Assembly: GCF_002197845.1 (NCBI RefSeq)
Contig: NZ_NIDE01000014.1
Span: 124,001-188,000, forward strand
Length of the DNA stretch: 64,000 nucleotides
Direction of reading: 5' to 3'
Origin: Fimbriiglobus ruber
Lineage (GTDB): Bacteria > Planctomycetota > Planctomycetia > Gemmatales > Gemmataceae
Part shown: positions 54,879-64,000 of the stretch, piece after piece
How positions within the stretch are numbered: position 1 is the stretch's first letter
How the letters are laid out: each line of letters begins with the position of its first letter
Program-made: the position numbers and the translations under genes
The notes under the pieces: generated by a model
What the model saw: the letters and a program-made list of their open reading frames with translations, nothing else
Database searches by the model: none
What the model was told of the DNA's origin: nothing

Positions 54879-55871
54879 TCAATTGGTTTGGAGGCCGAGT
54901 TCGGCCAGGGATTTCGATTTCGGGACGAGAATCACCAGTTGTCGCAAGGCGTCGTTTGGGAGAGCCCTGAGCGCAAGGAGCGTTTCGGCTGATAGAGGGC
55001 CGAATTGGTTTTCGAGCATGGTTTCGAGTGCCAGGAGTTGCCCGAGGCGGAGACCCTCTTGCCGGCCCTCTTGCCGGCCCTCTTGCCAGCCCACTTCTTT
55101 GCCGATGTCGTAGGACGTTTTGTTCCGCTGCATGGGTGAAGTTCCTCCGAGAGTTTCTGCTGCCAGTATACCGCGGAGTTCGGCCAAGCGGCCCGGTTCG
55201 ATCGGAAGATAGGCTTCGAAGCATTCGCTGAGGAGGTATCTCTGTTGGTCGGTGACCGGGGCACTGGAAAGCCGCCGCAGGACGGCCAGGCCGAGTTCTT
55301 CGGCCCGGTCTTCGGGTATTCGCATGAGGGCCGAGAGTGCCACCCCGAGCCAGTTGTCCCCGGTCATGTAAGGTTCGGCATTCAGACCGGGCAGGCCGAC
55401 GTACAGGTATTGTAACTTCAAGACTTCCAATTCCCAGAACGAACGGACGACGGTGTCAACGCCGATCCCGTCCAACCCGACGTTGAGGTATAGCACAATT
55501 GGCAGGACGGGCGTCCGGTACCGCTCGCTCAAGTGGAAATAGTAGGACGGGAGGCGGGGCTTGATTTGGGTCGTCCGGTCCGGCGACTCGACCTCAATGT
55601 GGACGAGGGCGAGCCACGCGCTGGGGATGTCTGTCGAGTGGTCCGGAGTGACGGGTTCGCGGGTCCGGAGTTTAGCGACCAGATCGAGTCGGTGCCGGGC
55701 TCCGTCGGGCGGGTCGGGGAGCAATTCCGTTTCGAGCCATTCGACTTCGGAGAGGTCGAAGCGGTCGGTCCACTCGGCGAAGAACAGGCGGAGGAAGTCG
55801 GCAAAGAACAGGCGGATGAGTGCCTTGAACCGCTGGTCGTGGTCGTCGGGGATCAAACCAGGCGGTGTCAT
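54879..55871 (-). CDS. Rpn-family PD-(D/E)xK nuclease-like protein
   Basis: 330 residues. The N-terminus DQRFKALIRLFFADFLRLFF and the core LALVHIEVESPDRTTQIKPRL, then YYFHLSERYRTPVLPIVLYL follow the Rpn/transposase_31-like nuclease fold, in which E-x-E and a downstream Lys/Gln form the active site. The C-terminus has three EGRQ-type repeats (WQEGRQEGRQEGLRLG) and a DUF4351-like tail (FGPLSAETLLALRALPNDAL). Members promote recombination or are mobile-like. ATG 55871; a 100-codon longer frame exists but precedes the fold. Confidence 0.8.
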   Translation of the reverse strand: MTPPGLIPDDHDQRFKALIRLFFADFLRLFFAEWTDRFDLSEVEWLETELLPDPPDGARHRLDLVAKLRTREPVTPDHSTDIPSAWLALVHIEVESPDRTTQIKPRLPSYYFHLSERYRTPVLPIVLYLNVGLDGIGVDTVVRSFWELEVLKLQYLYVGLPGLNAEPYMTGDNWLGVALSALMRIPEDRAEELGLAVLRRLSSAPVTDQQRYLLSECFEAYLPIEPGRLAELRGILAAETLGGTSPMQRNKTSYDIGKEVGWQEGRQEGRQEGLRLGQLLALETMLENQFGPLSAETLLALRALPNDALRQLVILVPKSKSLAELGLQTN

Positions 55872-56160
55872 CCGATTGCTCCGGGAGAGCGTTCGTCGCG
55901 GAGTTAACGATTTGTGTTTGGGCCGCCGGCTTCGTTCTACTCCCCCGGTCGACCACCGGCACTCGGCCGGGGTCGTTTCCATCAGTCCTCGCGGAAAGGT
56001 CCATGCGACCAACTTAAGAAACGCCCTTTCGATCAGCTGCGCCACGGACCAGGAATTTTCCGATTTTCTAAAAAGTACGTACCCCCTACACGACGACCGT
56101 TGCAGGAAGTTATTGAGAGGGTACCTTCGGGGCGACCGGGATGTGGGTTTGCCCATGCCG

Positions 56161-58041
56161 CTACCGGAACTCGTACCCAATCTGAAAGGCGATCCGGCCG
56201 TCGGGGAGCCGGCGGATGTTGGTGATGTGGACCGGCAACCCGCCGCCGTGCGGCGACCGGCTCGACGGGGTCGTGTCGGGGGTGAACGCGGCGTTCGCCG
56301 TACTCGGGTACGGCACGCTTGTCAGGTGCGAGGTCGGGCCGGCCGGGCCCTCGACGCCGTGCGACTCTTTCAGCACGGGGCGCCCGTCCGCCACCCGCCA
56401 GATCAACAATCCTTCGCCCGGCAGGTCGGAGTCGAAGCCCGTCTTTCGGCGGTTTTCTAGCAGAATGTATTCGCTACCGTCCGGGCGGACCAGCAGTTTG
56501 AGGCACTCCCGCGTTTCCTCGATCGGGGCGAGGATGAGCTTCTGTCTGACCGACGGGTCGATGACCGTCGGCTTCACCCACCCCAGCTTCTCCTTGCACC
56601 ACGCCGACAGGTGCTGCGGCCGGGCCGTCTCAAAGGTATTCGACATAGCGCACCACGCGCCCAGCCCCTCCGATCCGATGTTTTCCGGCCGGGCCGCCAG
56701 GTCGGGCAAACCGAGTAACTCACCGAACGGCTTCACGAACGTGCCGATCGACGTCAGGGTCGGCCCCCCCTCGGGACCGATCACGTAGTGGTACCGCTTC
56801 GACTTGACGGTAACAACCCCGGTGTGCGGGTAGTAGACCGCGCCGCGGTTGGTCCGGTAGCGGTCGCCCGCGTAAACGAACGCCAGCGCGTCGAATCCGT
56901 CCAGCGCCTTCTCGCCGTCCCGGGCGATCAGCTTTTCGAGCGCGTCCACCAGGACAGCCGTCTTGTTGCTCGTCCCCGACCCCTGGATGTAATCGCCCCG
57001 CTTCTTCGCCACCGCCACCCAGTCGAAGACCCGCCCCTCCAGGCGTAGCGCGGCCCCGGACTGCTCCCGGAAGTAATCGGCCAGACTGCCGCGGACCTCA
57101 CGGCCGGTCGCGTCCTTCCCGGTGTAGGTCGCCTGACTAAAGAACGTCCGGTCGAGTTCGCCCGGCGTGATCTTCGCGTTATGCGTCGTTTCGGCGAACT
57201 CGACGCAGACGACCGCCAGCCGCAGCGCCGGTCCGGTCAAGACGATGGGGCCGGGGGCGGCGGACCGGCCCGCGTCGGCGGCCAGGGTTGCTTTGAGTTC
57301 TTGCGGCTTGCCGCCCTCGCGGGTGACCCCGAACGTGAGTGTGTCGCCGGCTCTTTTCTCGGCGACGATCTCGGCCAGCCGGGACGTCCGAGACATCTCC
57401 TGGCCGTCGAGCGAAATGACCACGTCGCCGACCGTCAGCCCGGCCAGGGCGGCCGGGGAGTTCGCCGCGACCGACTCGACGACGATTCCCTTCCCCATCT
57501 TTTCGGTGAGCGTGACGCCGACCTGGGGGCGGGCCGGCCTCCCGGCCTGCATCGGCCGGCTTGCCGCGACCAGTTTGGCGGACAGGTCCGACGGCTTGCC
57601 GTCGCGGACCACGCCGATGGCGACCGCGTCGCCGGGGCTGTGGACGAGGAGCCATTCGCGGAAGGCTTGCGGCGTTTTCACCGCATGCCCGCCGATCTTG
57701 TCGATCATGTCCCCCTTCTTGAGGCCGGCGGTCGCGGCCGGCGACTCGGGCTGGACCTCTTCGACGACCAGCCGGCCGTCGCTGCCCCGGCCGACGGACG
57801 CGCCGAGGTAAGCGGTGTGTCCCTCGCGTCGCCCCGCGGCGGGAGCCGCTTTCGATACCGTCGCCTCGGCGACGGGACGGTAGCCCGACAGGTCGCCGGT
57901 CTGGGCGGGGACTTGCTGGGCGCCGCCGAACGGAGCCGAAGCGGTCAGAAGGCCGATGCCGAGGGCGAACCCCGCCAGGCGCGTGCCAGTCACAGGTGAT
58001 CTCCGGTGTTCGGTAGAAGTAACTCGGTCGGACGGCGTCAC
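56161..58041 (-). CDS. Secreted double-PDZ protein with dead M6-type peptidase domain
   Basis: 626 residues; signal peptide LAGFALGIGLLTASAPFGGA after a possible second start (Val 18). Two PDZ domains: about 80-155 (VVEEVQPESPAATAGLKKGD) and 170-245 (VVESVAANSPAALAGLTVGD). The C-terminal half parallels the active paralogue next door, including YREQSG-type box, NRGAVYYPH and LGLPDLAARPENIG. The zinc site that should read HEFGH is KPFGE (about residue 433), so it cannot be a zinc peptidase. Start GTG 58041 overlaps the stop of the upstream paralogue (GTGA): the pair is co-translated. A regulatory or inhibitory partner is inferred. Confidence 0.83.
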   Translation of the reverse strand: MTPSDRVTSTEHRRSPVTGTRLAGFALGIGLLTASAPFGGAQQVPAQTGDLSGYRPVAEATVSKAAPAAGRREGHTAYLGASVGRGSDGRLVVEEVQPESPAATAGLKKGDMIDKIGGHAVKTPQAFREWLLVHSPGDAVAIGVVRDGKPSDLSAKLVAASRPMQAGRPARPQVGVTLTEKMGKGIVVESVAANSPAALAGLTVGDVVISLDGQEMSRTSRLAEIVAEKRAGDTLTFGVTREGGKPQELKATLAADAGRSAAPGPIVLTGPALRLAVVCVEFAETTHNAKITPGELDRTFFSQATYTGKDATGREVRGSLADYFREQSGAALRLEGRVFDWVAVAKKRGDYIQGSGTSNKTAVLVDALEKLIARDGEKALDGFDALAFVYAGDRYRTNRGAVYYPHTGVVTVKSKRYHYVIGPEGGPTLTSIGTFVKPFGELLGLPDLAARPENIGSEGLGAWCAMSNTFETARPQHLSAWCKEKLGWVKPTVIDPSVRQKLILAPIEETRECLKLLVRPDGSEYILLENRRKTGFDSDLPGEGLLIWRVADGRPVLKESHGVEGPAGPTSHLTSVPYPSTANAAFTPDTTPSSRSPHGGGLPVHITNIRRLPDGRIAFQIGYEFR

Positions 58042-59849
58042 TGGTATTCGTAGCCGATCTGTAGGGCGATCCGGCCGCCCTCAAGGCGGCGGATGTTGGT
58101 GATGTACACCGACAGACCGTCGCCCAGCTGGGACCGGCTCGATGGCGTGGTGAGCGGCGTGAACGAGTCGTTCGCCGGGCTCGGGAACGGGACGGCGGAG
58201 AGGAACGACCGCGGGCCGGCCGGACCCTCGACGCCGTGCGATTCCTCCAGCTGCGGGCGGCCACCCACCACTCGCCAGATCAATAGTCCCGCGGCCGGCA
58301 GGCTTTCGTCGAACCCCGTCTTCCGGCGGTTCTCCAACAGGAAGTATTCACTCCCGTCGGCCCGGACGGGGATCTTCAGGCACTCGCGTGTCTCCTCAAT
58401 CGAAGCGAGGATGAGTTTCTGCTTCACCGACGGGTCGACGACCGTCGGCTTGATCCACCCGAGTTTTTCCTTGCACCACGCCGAGAAGTGCTGCGGCCGA
58501 CCGTTGCCCGCCTGATTGGCCATCGCGCACCAGATCCCAGCCCCCTCCATCCCGGGGTTCTCCGGCCGGGCGTACAGGTCGGGTAGACCGAGCATGTGGC
58601 CGAACTCGTGGCAAAAGACGCTGATGTTGCCCATTCGGGCGCCGCCCTCGGGGCAGATGAAGTACGGCCACCGCTTGCCGCCGAAGTTGACGCTCGCTCG
58701 GTGCGGCCAGTAGAGGCTGCCGCGGGCGGCCTGGAACCGCTCACCGGCATAGATGAAGAAGACGCCGTCGAAGTCCTTCAACACGTCCTTTCCGTCGCGG
58801 GCCATCAGTTTTTCCATCGCCTCGGTGAGCAGGGCCATCCGTGGCCCGGTGTCGTATGCCGCCCGCTTTTTGCTCACTTCGACATACTCGAACGCCTTGC
58901 CCTCGACCTTGAGGTGGCCGTAGGACTGTTCCTGGTAGTAATCCTGCATGCTGCCGAAGGCGAGTTGCCCGGTCGCGGTCTTCTTGTACCCGGTCCCGAA
59001 CATGGCCTCCTGCCAGGCCTTGGGCGTGATCGTCGGGTTGTGCTTCACGTCCGGGTATTCGACGCCGATGATGGCGACCTTGTACCCCGCCTTGGTCCAG
59101 TAGGCGCCGGCCCGGTTATTCCACCCGGCGCCGCGGGACGACTCGGCGGCCTCGGCGGCGAGGGACACCCGCAGTTCGACGCGCTTCTCGGCGAGCAGCA
59201 TGGTCAGGGTGACGGCATCGCCGGGCCGCTTCGCGGCCAGGGCGGTTTTCAGCGATTCCGGGCTGGTCAGATCCGCCTGGTCGACCGCCAGCAAGACTTC
59301 CCCCACCTTAATGTGGGCCCGGGCAGCCGGCGACCCGGAGGCCACCTCGGCGACCGTCACCCCGTTCCCGTCTTTCGCCACCGCGACCTGGAGGCCGAGC
59401 GTCGCCCGAAGGCGGCTGTCCGGTATGGGCCGGCTCAGGGCGTCGACGGTCGCGGTCACCTCGACCGGCTTGTCGCCGCGGAGCAAACTGAGACGGGTCC
59501 GGTCGCCCGGGTATTTGTCCGCCAGTAAGTCGCGGATTGCGTCCTCCCCATTCACCTCCCGGCCGCCGATTTTCAAAAGCACGTCGCCCGCCTTGACCCC
59601 GGCTTTCGCCGCCGGCGAGTCGACGGCTACCTCGGCGACGGTCAACCGCCCCTTGGCATCGGTCGCGAAGGCCAGACCAAGGAATACGGGCTCGGCACTC
59701 GATTCGGACGTGTGGAACCGGCCCGTGGCGGCCGTAATCGCCTTGTCGAGAGTGACGTACCCCGCAAGATCCGGTTCGGCGCCGATCCCCGCACCGGCTG
59801 AGTACGCGGCCAAGGCGACGACCGCGACGAAACGGCGTGAGACAAACAC
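58038..59849 (-). CDS. Secreted double-PDZ M6-type zinc metallopeptidase
   Basis: 603 residues; signal peptide MFVSRRFVAVVALAAYSAGA. Two PDZ domains: about 65-140 (VAEVAVDSPAAKAGVKAGDV) and 165-230 (VAEVASGSPAARAHIKVGEV). The catalytic part has HEFGH in VFCHEFGHMLGLPDLYARP near residue 415, the M6 (immune inhibitor A-like) signature with Asp in the downstream loop, then NRRKTGFDESLPAAGLLIWRV. Likely a periplasmic or surface peptidase regulated by its PDZ domains. First gene of a two-gene unit; its stop overlaps the paralogue's start. Confidence 0.87.
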   Translation of the reverse strand: MFVSRRFVAVVALAAYSAGAGIGAEPDLAGYVTLDKAITAATGRFHTSESSAEPVFLGLAFATDAKGRLTVAEVAVDSPAAKAGVKAGDVLLKIGGREVNGEDAIRDLLADKYPGDRTRLSLLRGDKPVEVTATVDALSRPIPDSRLRATLGLQVAVAKDGNGVTVAEVASGSPAARAHIKVGEVLLAVDQADLTSPESLKTALAAKRPGDAVTLTMLLAEKRVELRVSLAAEAAESSRGAGWNNRAGAYWTKAGYKVAIIGVEYPDVKHNPTITPKAWQEAMFGTGYKKTATGQLAFGSMQDYYQEQSYGHLKVEGKAFEYVEVSKKRAAYDTGPRMALLTEAMEKLMARDGKDVLKDFDGVFFIYAGERFQAARGSLYWPHRASVNFGGKRWPYFICPEGGARMGNISVFCHEFGHMLGLPDLYARPENPGMEGAGIWCAMANQAGNGRPQHFSAWCKEKLGWIKPTVVDPSVKQKLILASIEETRECLKIPVRADGSEYFLLENRRKTGFDESLPAAGLLIWRVVGGRPQLEESHGVEGPAGPRSFLSAVPFPSPANDSFTPLTTPSSRSQLGDGLSVYITNIRRLEGGRIALQIGYEYQ

Positions 59850-60339
59850 GGATCGGCCTCCGAAATGTGAAATCAGGTTGCCATCCAGCCCGGGCGGGGG
59901 AGATCGTCGTGGGCGGTGGGCAGTTGCGAGGATGAAAGTATCGCAGACTGCCCCGGGAAAACATCTGAAAAAGTGGTGAGTGCGCCGTCACGTCGTCAAA
60001 AAGTGCGTCTGGAATACCTCACGATCGGTCAGCTGACCGGATTCGAACACAACCGCGCAGACAAAGAATTATTGCTCAACAGGAAACAGGAATTCCGCGT
60101 CTCGAATTTTCTTTTCGCGCGGCGGTTTCCGCATCTTCTTCGTTACTTCACATTTGACTGGACATGTGCCGCCCGGCAAGCGACGTTGAATCATCGGAGC
60201 GATCCGTCTTCGGGTGAGCGAGTCTGACTGTTTGCGTCCGGGCAGGTCCGACGCGAAAGGGTTGGACGAAACGCCTGGAGCAGATCGCACCATGTGTCGC
60301 GCGTTTCTCAGATCAAGATTGGATGAAGGAGCCGCCGGG
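59850..60339. other. Divergent leader between peptidase and VTC operons
   Basis: No gene. A perfect 14-bp palindrome CGGTCAGCTGACCG at 60026-60039 lies between the two divergent transcription units and is a candidate operator. Confidence 0.45.
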
Positions 60340-61173
60340 ATGCTGAAGTTTTCTGACCCCGCGAAGGACGGCGTGGTTGTTCCCACGATTGGAGGTCGCG
60401 CGCCGGCGGCCGTGTTGTTGGAGTCTCCGTCGCTGTTCGGGGGTGCCGGGGACGACGATGCGACCGCGTATGAGGTGAAGTTTGTGCTGACCGAAGGGCA
60501 GGCGGCTGAAGTCGCGGCGCGGGTGAACGGCAAACTCTTCCTCGACCCCTTCGCCGACCCGGCGATGGGCCACGCGTACCTGACGACGAGCGTCTACACC
60601 GACACGCCGGCGTTCGACGTGTTCCGCCGCACCGAAGGGTACGACCGGGACAAGTTCCGCGTCCGTCGATACGGCGCCGACGGTCCGGTGTTCGTCGAGC
60701 GGAAAGCCAAGAATGGCGAGAAGGTCCGAAAGCACCGTGAGCGAATCGACGTGACGGCGGTGGCCGATTTCTCCGCGCCGGTGTGTTCCGGCGAGCGGGC
60801 GGGCGGATGGTTCCACCGCCAGCTCCGCGAAAAGTTGCTGAAGCCGGTGTGCCGGATCACCTACGAGCGGGTCGCCTTCCTCGGCACCGCGGACGGCACG
60901 ACGGCCCGTCTGACGTTCGACCGCAACATCCGCGGGGCCCTGACAACGGACTGGGTGCCGAACGCGGTCGAGACCGCGGCCCCCCTACTGGCAAACCGGG
61001 TGGTGTGCGAGTTCAAATTCCGCACCGCGATGCCGGCCCTGTTCCGGGGCATCGTCGCGGACCTCAAACTGGCGCCGGCCTCATTCTCGAAGTACCGGGT
61101 GTTCGTGAAGTCCGCGGGGTTGTCCGGCGGCCTCCCGACCGCAGAAGCTGAGGGGAGCCGGGCGGATGGCTAA
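60340..61173 (+). CDS. VTC-domain protein (polyphosphate polymerase-like)
   Basis: 277 residues from ATG 60340, which has AAGGAG 10 bases upstream. VTC/CYTH-type tunnel strands: YEVKFVLTEGQAAEVAARV, TTSVYTDTPAFDVF, KFRVRRYG, and VFVERKAKNGEKVRKHRER with the basic and acidic residues that hold polyphosphate and metal. Bacterial VTC proteins are encoded with DUF4956 and CotH proteins, as here. Polyphosphate synthesis is the known activity in yeast; in this operon it is inference. The last 8 bases overlap the next gene. Confidence 0.87.
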   Translation: MLKFSDPAKDGVVVPTIGGRAPAAVLLESPSLFGGAGDDDATAYEVKFVLTEGQAAEVAARVNGKLFLDPFADPAMGHAYLTTSVYTDTPAFDVFRRTEGYDRDKFRVRRYGADGPVFVERKAKNGEKVRKHRERIDVTAVADFSAPVCSGERAGGWFHRQLREKLLKPVCRITYERVAFLGTADGTTARLTFDRNIRGALTTDWVPNAVETAAPLLANRVVCEFKFRTAMPALFRGIVADLKLAPASFSKYRVFVKSAGLSGGLPTAEAEGSRADG

Positions 61174-61909
61174 GCACGTGGGTGAGGTTCTCGGGGCCGA
61201 CGCGGGCTCCTCGGTTCTTGACGTTCACCCGCTCGAATGGACCGACGTGGCAATGCGGCTGGGGCTCGCGGCTGTGTTCGGGCTGGCGGCCGCGGCGGCG
61301 TACTTCCTCACGCAACGGAAGACGCGGGCCGAGGCGGCGTCGTTCGTCGCCACGATGGTCCTGCTCGCCGTCCTGCTGGGAATGGTCAGCATGGTGATCG
61401 GGACGAACATCGCCCGGGCGTTCGCGCTCGTCGGCGCGCTGTCGATCGTCCGGTTCCGCACGGTCGTGGAAGACACCCGCGACACCGCGTTCGTGATCTT
61501 CGCCGTGGTCGTCGGCATGGCCGCCGGGGCGGGCGCGTACCTAGTCGCGGCGGTCGGGATTCCGATCGTCGGGCTCATCGCGTGGGGGTTGGCCGTGTGG
61601 GGGCGGAGCGGGGGGCGGGTCATGGCCTCGGGCGAGCGGCCGTCGGCGGGCGAGCGGCCGTCGGTGCTGGTTCTCCGACTCGGGGCCGGGGTCGATCCGG
61701 CTTCCGGAGTGATCGGAGTTCTCGCGAAGCACGCGGGAGACATTCAACTGATCGCGGTGGCGACGGTCCGGCAAGGCACGGCTTTGGATCTGACGTACCT
61801 ACTCCGGTTCCACGCGGGCGTTACCGCACCGGCATTGATTAGCGAACTGAACCGCACCGAAGGCGTTCAAGGCGTCGAGTGGAAGTTTGAAACGGGTGAG
61901 AAGAAATAA
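61166..61909 (+). CDS. DUF4956 membrane protein
   Basis: 247 residues, membrane protein. About four helices in the first 145 residues: LGLAAVFGLAAAAAYFLT, VATMVLLAVLLGMVSMV, then ALVGALSIVRFRTVVEDTRD (the DUF4956 signature) and two more around FAVVVGMAAGAGAYL. The C-terminal ~95 residues are a small cytoplasmic domain. Overlaps the VTC gene by 8 bases, 30 bases before CotH. In this cluster it is the membrane component, perhaps a channel or anchor for the VTC protein. Confidence 0.87.
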   Translation: MAKHVGEVLGADAGSSVLDVHPLEWTDVAMRLGLAAVFGLAAAAAYFLTQRKTRAEAASFVATMVLLAVLLGMVSMVIGTNIARAFALVGALSIVRFRTVVEDTRDTAFVIFAVVVGMAAGAGAYLVAAVGIPIVGLIAWGLAVWGRSGGRVMASGERPSAGERPSVLVLRLGAGVDPASGVIGVLAKHAGDIQLIAVATVRQGTALDLTYLLRFHAGVTAPALISELNRTEGVQGVEWKFETGEKK

Positions 61910-61939
61910 CATCACCATTTCCATAATCGATTGAGGTTA

Positions 61940-63805
61940 ATGATGAACCGACGACTGTTCGCGGCGCCGGCGGCGGTACTCGCCGTGGCGCTGGTGGCTC
62001 TTTGCGTACCCAGCGCGTGGACCCAACCGCCGGACGGGGGTGGAAAGGGCGGGTTCGGCGGCAAAGGCGGGTTCGGCGGCAAGGGCGGCCCCGGCGGCCA
62101 GGAACGCAAGATCCTCAAGGACTTCGACAAGGACAACGACGGCTGGCTGAACGCGGAGGAGCGGAAGGCCGCCAGGGAGGCCGTCAAGAAGGGCGGCGGT
62201 GGTGGGTTCGGCTTCGGTGGCCCGAAGGGTGGGTTCGGCAAGGGCGGCGAACGCGGCCGACCCGGCCCGAAAATGACCCCGGCCGAGGTGAAGAACTACC
62301 CGGACGCGGCCCTGTACGACAGGGCGGTTCTCCGCACCATCTTCCTGGACTTCGAGAACGCGGACTGGGAGGCGGAGATCCAGGATTTCCACGGGACCGA
62401 CGTGGACGTGCCCGCGACCGCCACCGTGGACGGCAAAAAGTACCCGAACGTCGGCGTCCACTTCCGGGGCATGTCGTCGTACTTCGCCGTCGGGGCCGGC
62501 TCAAAGCGGTCGCTCAACCTGTCGTTCGACATGGCCGACGGCAAGCAACGGCTCTACGGGTACAAAACGCTCAACCTGCTCAACTCGCACGAAGACCCGT
62601 CGATGATGAGTACGGTCCTGTACTCGCACGTCGCCCGGCAGTACATGCCGGCCCCGAAGGCGAACTTCGTGAACGTGGTCATCAACGGCGAGTTCTGGGG
62701 CGTGTACGGCAGCGTCCAGCAGTTCGACAAGGTGTTTCTGAAAGAGAACTACAAGACGACGAAGGGCACCCGCTGGAAGGTCCGCGGCAGCCCCGGCGGG
62801 CGCGGCGGGCTGGAATACTTCGGCGACGACGTGTCGGCGTACAAGCGGATCTTCACGATCAAGTCGGAGGACAACGAGGAAGCGTGGAAGGCGCTGGCCC
62901 ACTTGTGCAAGGTGTTGAACCAGACGCCCGCGGATCAGCTGGAGGCTGCGCTGAAGCCGATTCTGGACGTCGATGAAGTCCTCTGGTTCCTCGCGCTGGA
63001 CGTGGCACTTATCAACGGCGACGGCTTCTGGGTTCGCGCGAGCGACTACAGCCTGTACCTGGACGACAAGGGCAAGTTCCACCTGATCCCGAGTGACATG
63101 AACGAGGGGTTCCGGCCGGCGGGCGGGCCGGGCATGGGCGGCCCGGGTGGGCCGGGCGGCGGGTTCTTCCGGTTCGCACCGCCGGGCGTGCTGTTCCCGG
63201 AACCGATGCAGAACATGCTGCAAATGACCGACGCCCAGAAGAAGGAAGTAGCCGCACTCCAGAAGGAAGTCGACGTAGCACTCGAAAAGTTGATGACCGA
63301 GGAACAGCAGAAGCAGTTCAAGGAGATGAAAGACCGCGGCCCGGGTGGGCCGGGAGGCGGCCCCGGCGGTGGGTTCGGTCCCCCGGGCGGCGGTGGTGGT
63401 CCGGGCGGCGGCGGTGGCGGTCGTGGGATGGAACTTGACCCGCTCGTCGGGTTGGCCGACCCGAACAAGCCGCTGCGGAGTAAGTTGCTCGCCGTGCCCG
63501 CGTTGCGGGCCAAGTACCTCGCGGACGTGAAGAAGATCGCGGCCGATGCCCTCGACTGGAAGAACTTCGGCCCGGTGGTGATGGGGTATCGCAAGCTGAT
63601 TGAGAAGGACGTAGAAATCGACACCCGAAAATTGGACTCGTTCGAGGCGTTCAAGCGGAACACAGACGACGCCCCGCCCGCGGCCGGTGGAGCGGGTCCG
63701 GGTGGCGGGCGCGGGTTCGGCCAGGGAATGAACCTGCGGGCGTTCGCGGAACAGCGGCGGACGTACCTCATGAATTACTCTGAGGCGAAGAAGGCCGGGC
63801 CGTGA
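61940..63805 (+). CDS. CotH-type kinase family protein, exported
   Basis: 621 residues from ATG 61940. Signal peptide RLFAAPAAVLAVALVALCVPSA. An EF-hand-like loop DFDKDNDGWLNAEE lies near residue 55, between Gly/Lys-rich linkers. CotH domain: YDRAVLRTIFLDFENADWE, VGVHFRGMSSYF, KRSLNLSFDMAD, LLNSHEDPSMM, INGEFWGVYGSVQQFDK, and the metal-binding Asp pair in DYSLYLDDKGKFHLIPSDMNEGF. A coiled-coil (DAQKKEVAALQKEVDVALEK) and a Gly/Pro-rich insert split the domain near residues 430-500. CotH proteins phosphorylate surface proteins in spores; here it ends the VTC operon. Confidence 0.87.
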   Translation: MMNRRLFAAPAAVLAVALVALCVPSAWTQPPDGGGKGGFGGKGGFGGKGGPGGQERKILKDFDKDNDGWLNAEERKAAREAVKKGGGGGFGFGGPKGGFGKGGERGRPGPKMTPAEVKNYPDAALYDRAVLRTIFLDFENADWEAEIQDFHGTDVDVPATATVDGKKYPNVGVHFRGMSSYFAVGAGSKRSLNLSFDMADGKQRLYGYKTLNLLNSHEDPSMMSTVLYSHVARQYMPAPKANFVNVVINGEFWGVYGSVQQFDKVFLKENYKTTKGTRWKVRGSPGGRGGLEYFGDDVSAYKRIFTIKSEDNEEAWKALAHLCKVLNQTPADQLEAALKPILDVDEVLWFLALDVALINGDGFWVRASDYSLYLDDKGKFHLIPSDMNEGFRPAGGPGMGGPGGPGGGFFRFAPPGVLFPEPMQNMLQMTDAQKKEVAALQKEVDVALEKLMTEEQQKQFKEMKDRGPGGPGGGPGGGFGPPGGGGGPGGGGGGRGMELDPLVGLADPNKPLRSKLLAVPALRAKYLADVKKIAADALDWKNFGPVVMGYRKLIEKDVEIDTRKLDSFEAFKRNTDDAPPAAGGAGPGGGRGFGQGMNLRAFAEQRRTYLMNYSEAKKAGP

Positions 63806-64000
63806 CGCCCGGATGATGTCGCACGGGCGGGCGCCGGGAAACCGCGCCCGCCTCTTTCGTCGGGCTATTGATGGCACATCTTCCGCCGCCGTTGACAACG
63901 CGAACACTCTCGCGGGTCGGCTACTTTTCCGAAGTCATTCAACCGCATACCGATGAACCGCCGGCCGTGATTTAGGGTGGGCAATGATTCGCTCGACCCT
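63806..64000. other. Right-edge intergenic sequence
   Basis: No gene recognised. An imperfect Gly/Arg-codon inverted stretch (GGGCGGGCGCC.. with GCGCCCGCC) right after the CotH stop could be its terminator. Confidence 0.3.

Overview
The window reads as the accessory part of a high-GC planctomycete chromosome, most likely a Gemmataceae member. Evidence is the DUF1580 protein, an ECF sigma factor remnant with a membrane-anchored C-terminal extension, the VTC/DUF4956/CotH operon, a PQQ-propeller secreted protein, and many families common in Gemmata-like genomes. This assignment is inference from gene content; no rRNA or complete tRNA is present.

Bases 1-4421 are a defence block on the plus strand: the C-terminus of a type I restriction HsdR subunit, a translationally coupled YgjP-type zinc peptidase, then a catalytically dead long Argonaute with a SIR2-domain partner. 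From about 4.8 to 14.0 kb everything is on the minus strand: small unknown proteins, a candidate iteron array with an AT-rich stretch at 7.1-7.3 kb, a clamp-loader-like AAA+ ATPase, a DUF1580 helix-turn-helix protein, and an operon of histidine phosphatase, nucleotidyltransferase, 2H phosphoesterase and a winged-helix-like protein. This stretch ends at a tRNA-Pro 3' fragment (candidate att site), a perfect 30-bp palindrome and a tyrosine integrase.

From 16.2 to 31.0 kb and again at 37.7-41.9 kb the DNA is a graveyard of nested insertion sequences: IS701 in IS5 beside an istB remnant, IS701 in the terminal repeat of an IS1380-like element, a decayed IS21, a third IS701 that cuts a small gene just upstream of a family A DNA polymerase, an ISKra4, and a second IS21 split by an unclassified DDE element. 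Unknown planctomycete proteins and a PQQ-propeller/methyltransferase gene with an in-frame stop lie between the two IS regions.

From about 42 kb the content looks more chromosomal: the truncated sigma factor, CocE hydrolase, ECF42-like sigma factor, sugar isomerase-like protein, LacD-like aldolase, small membrane proteins, M48 lipoprotein, amidohydrolase, DUF58 protein, an Rpn-family nuclease-like protein, a tandem pair of secreted PDZ/M6-type proteins (one with its HExxH lost), and the VTC-DUF4956-CotH operon. The most rewarding parts are the Argonaute-SIR2 pair, the nucleotidyltransferase/2H/phosphatase operon, the iteron module and the pseudo-peptidase pair.
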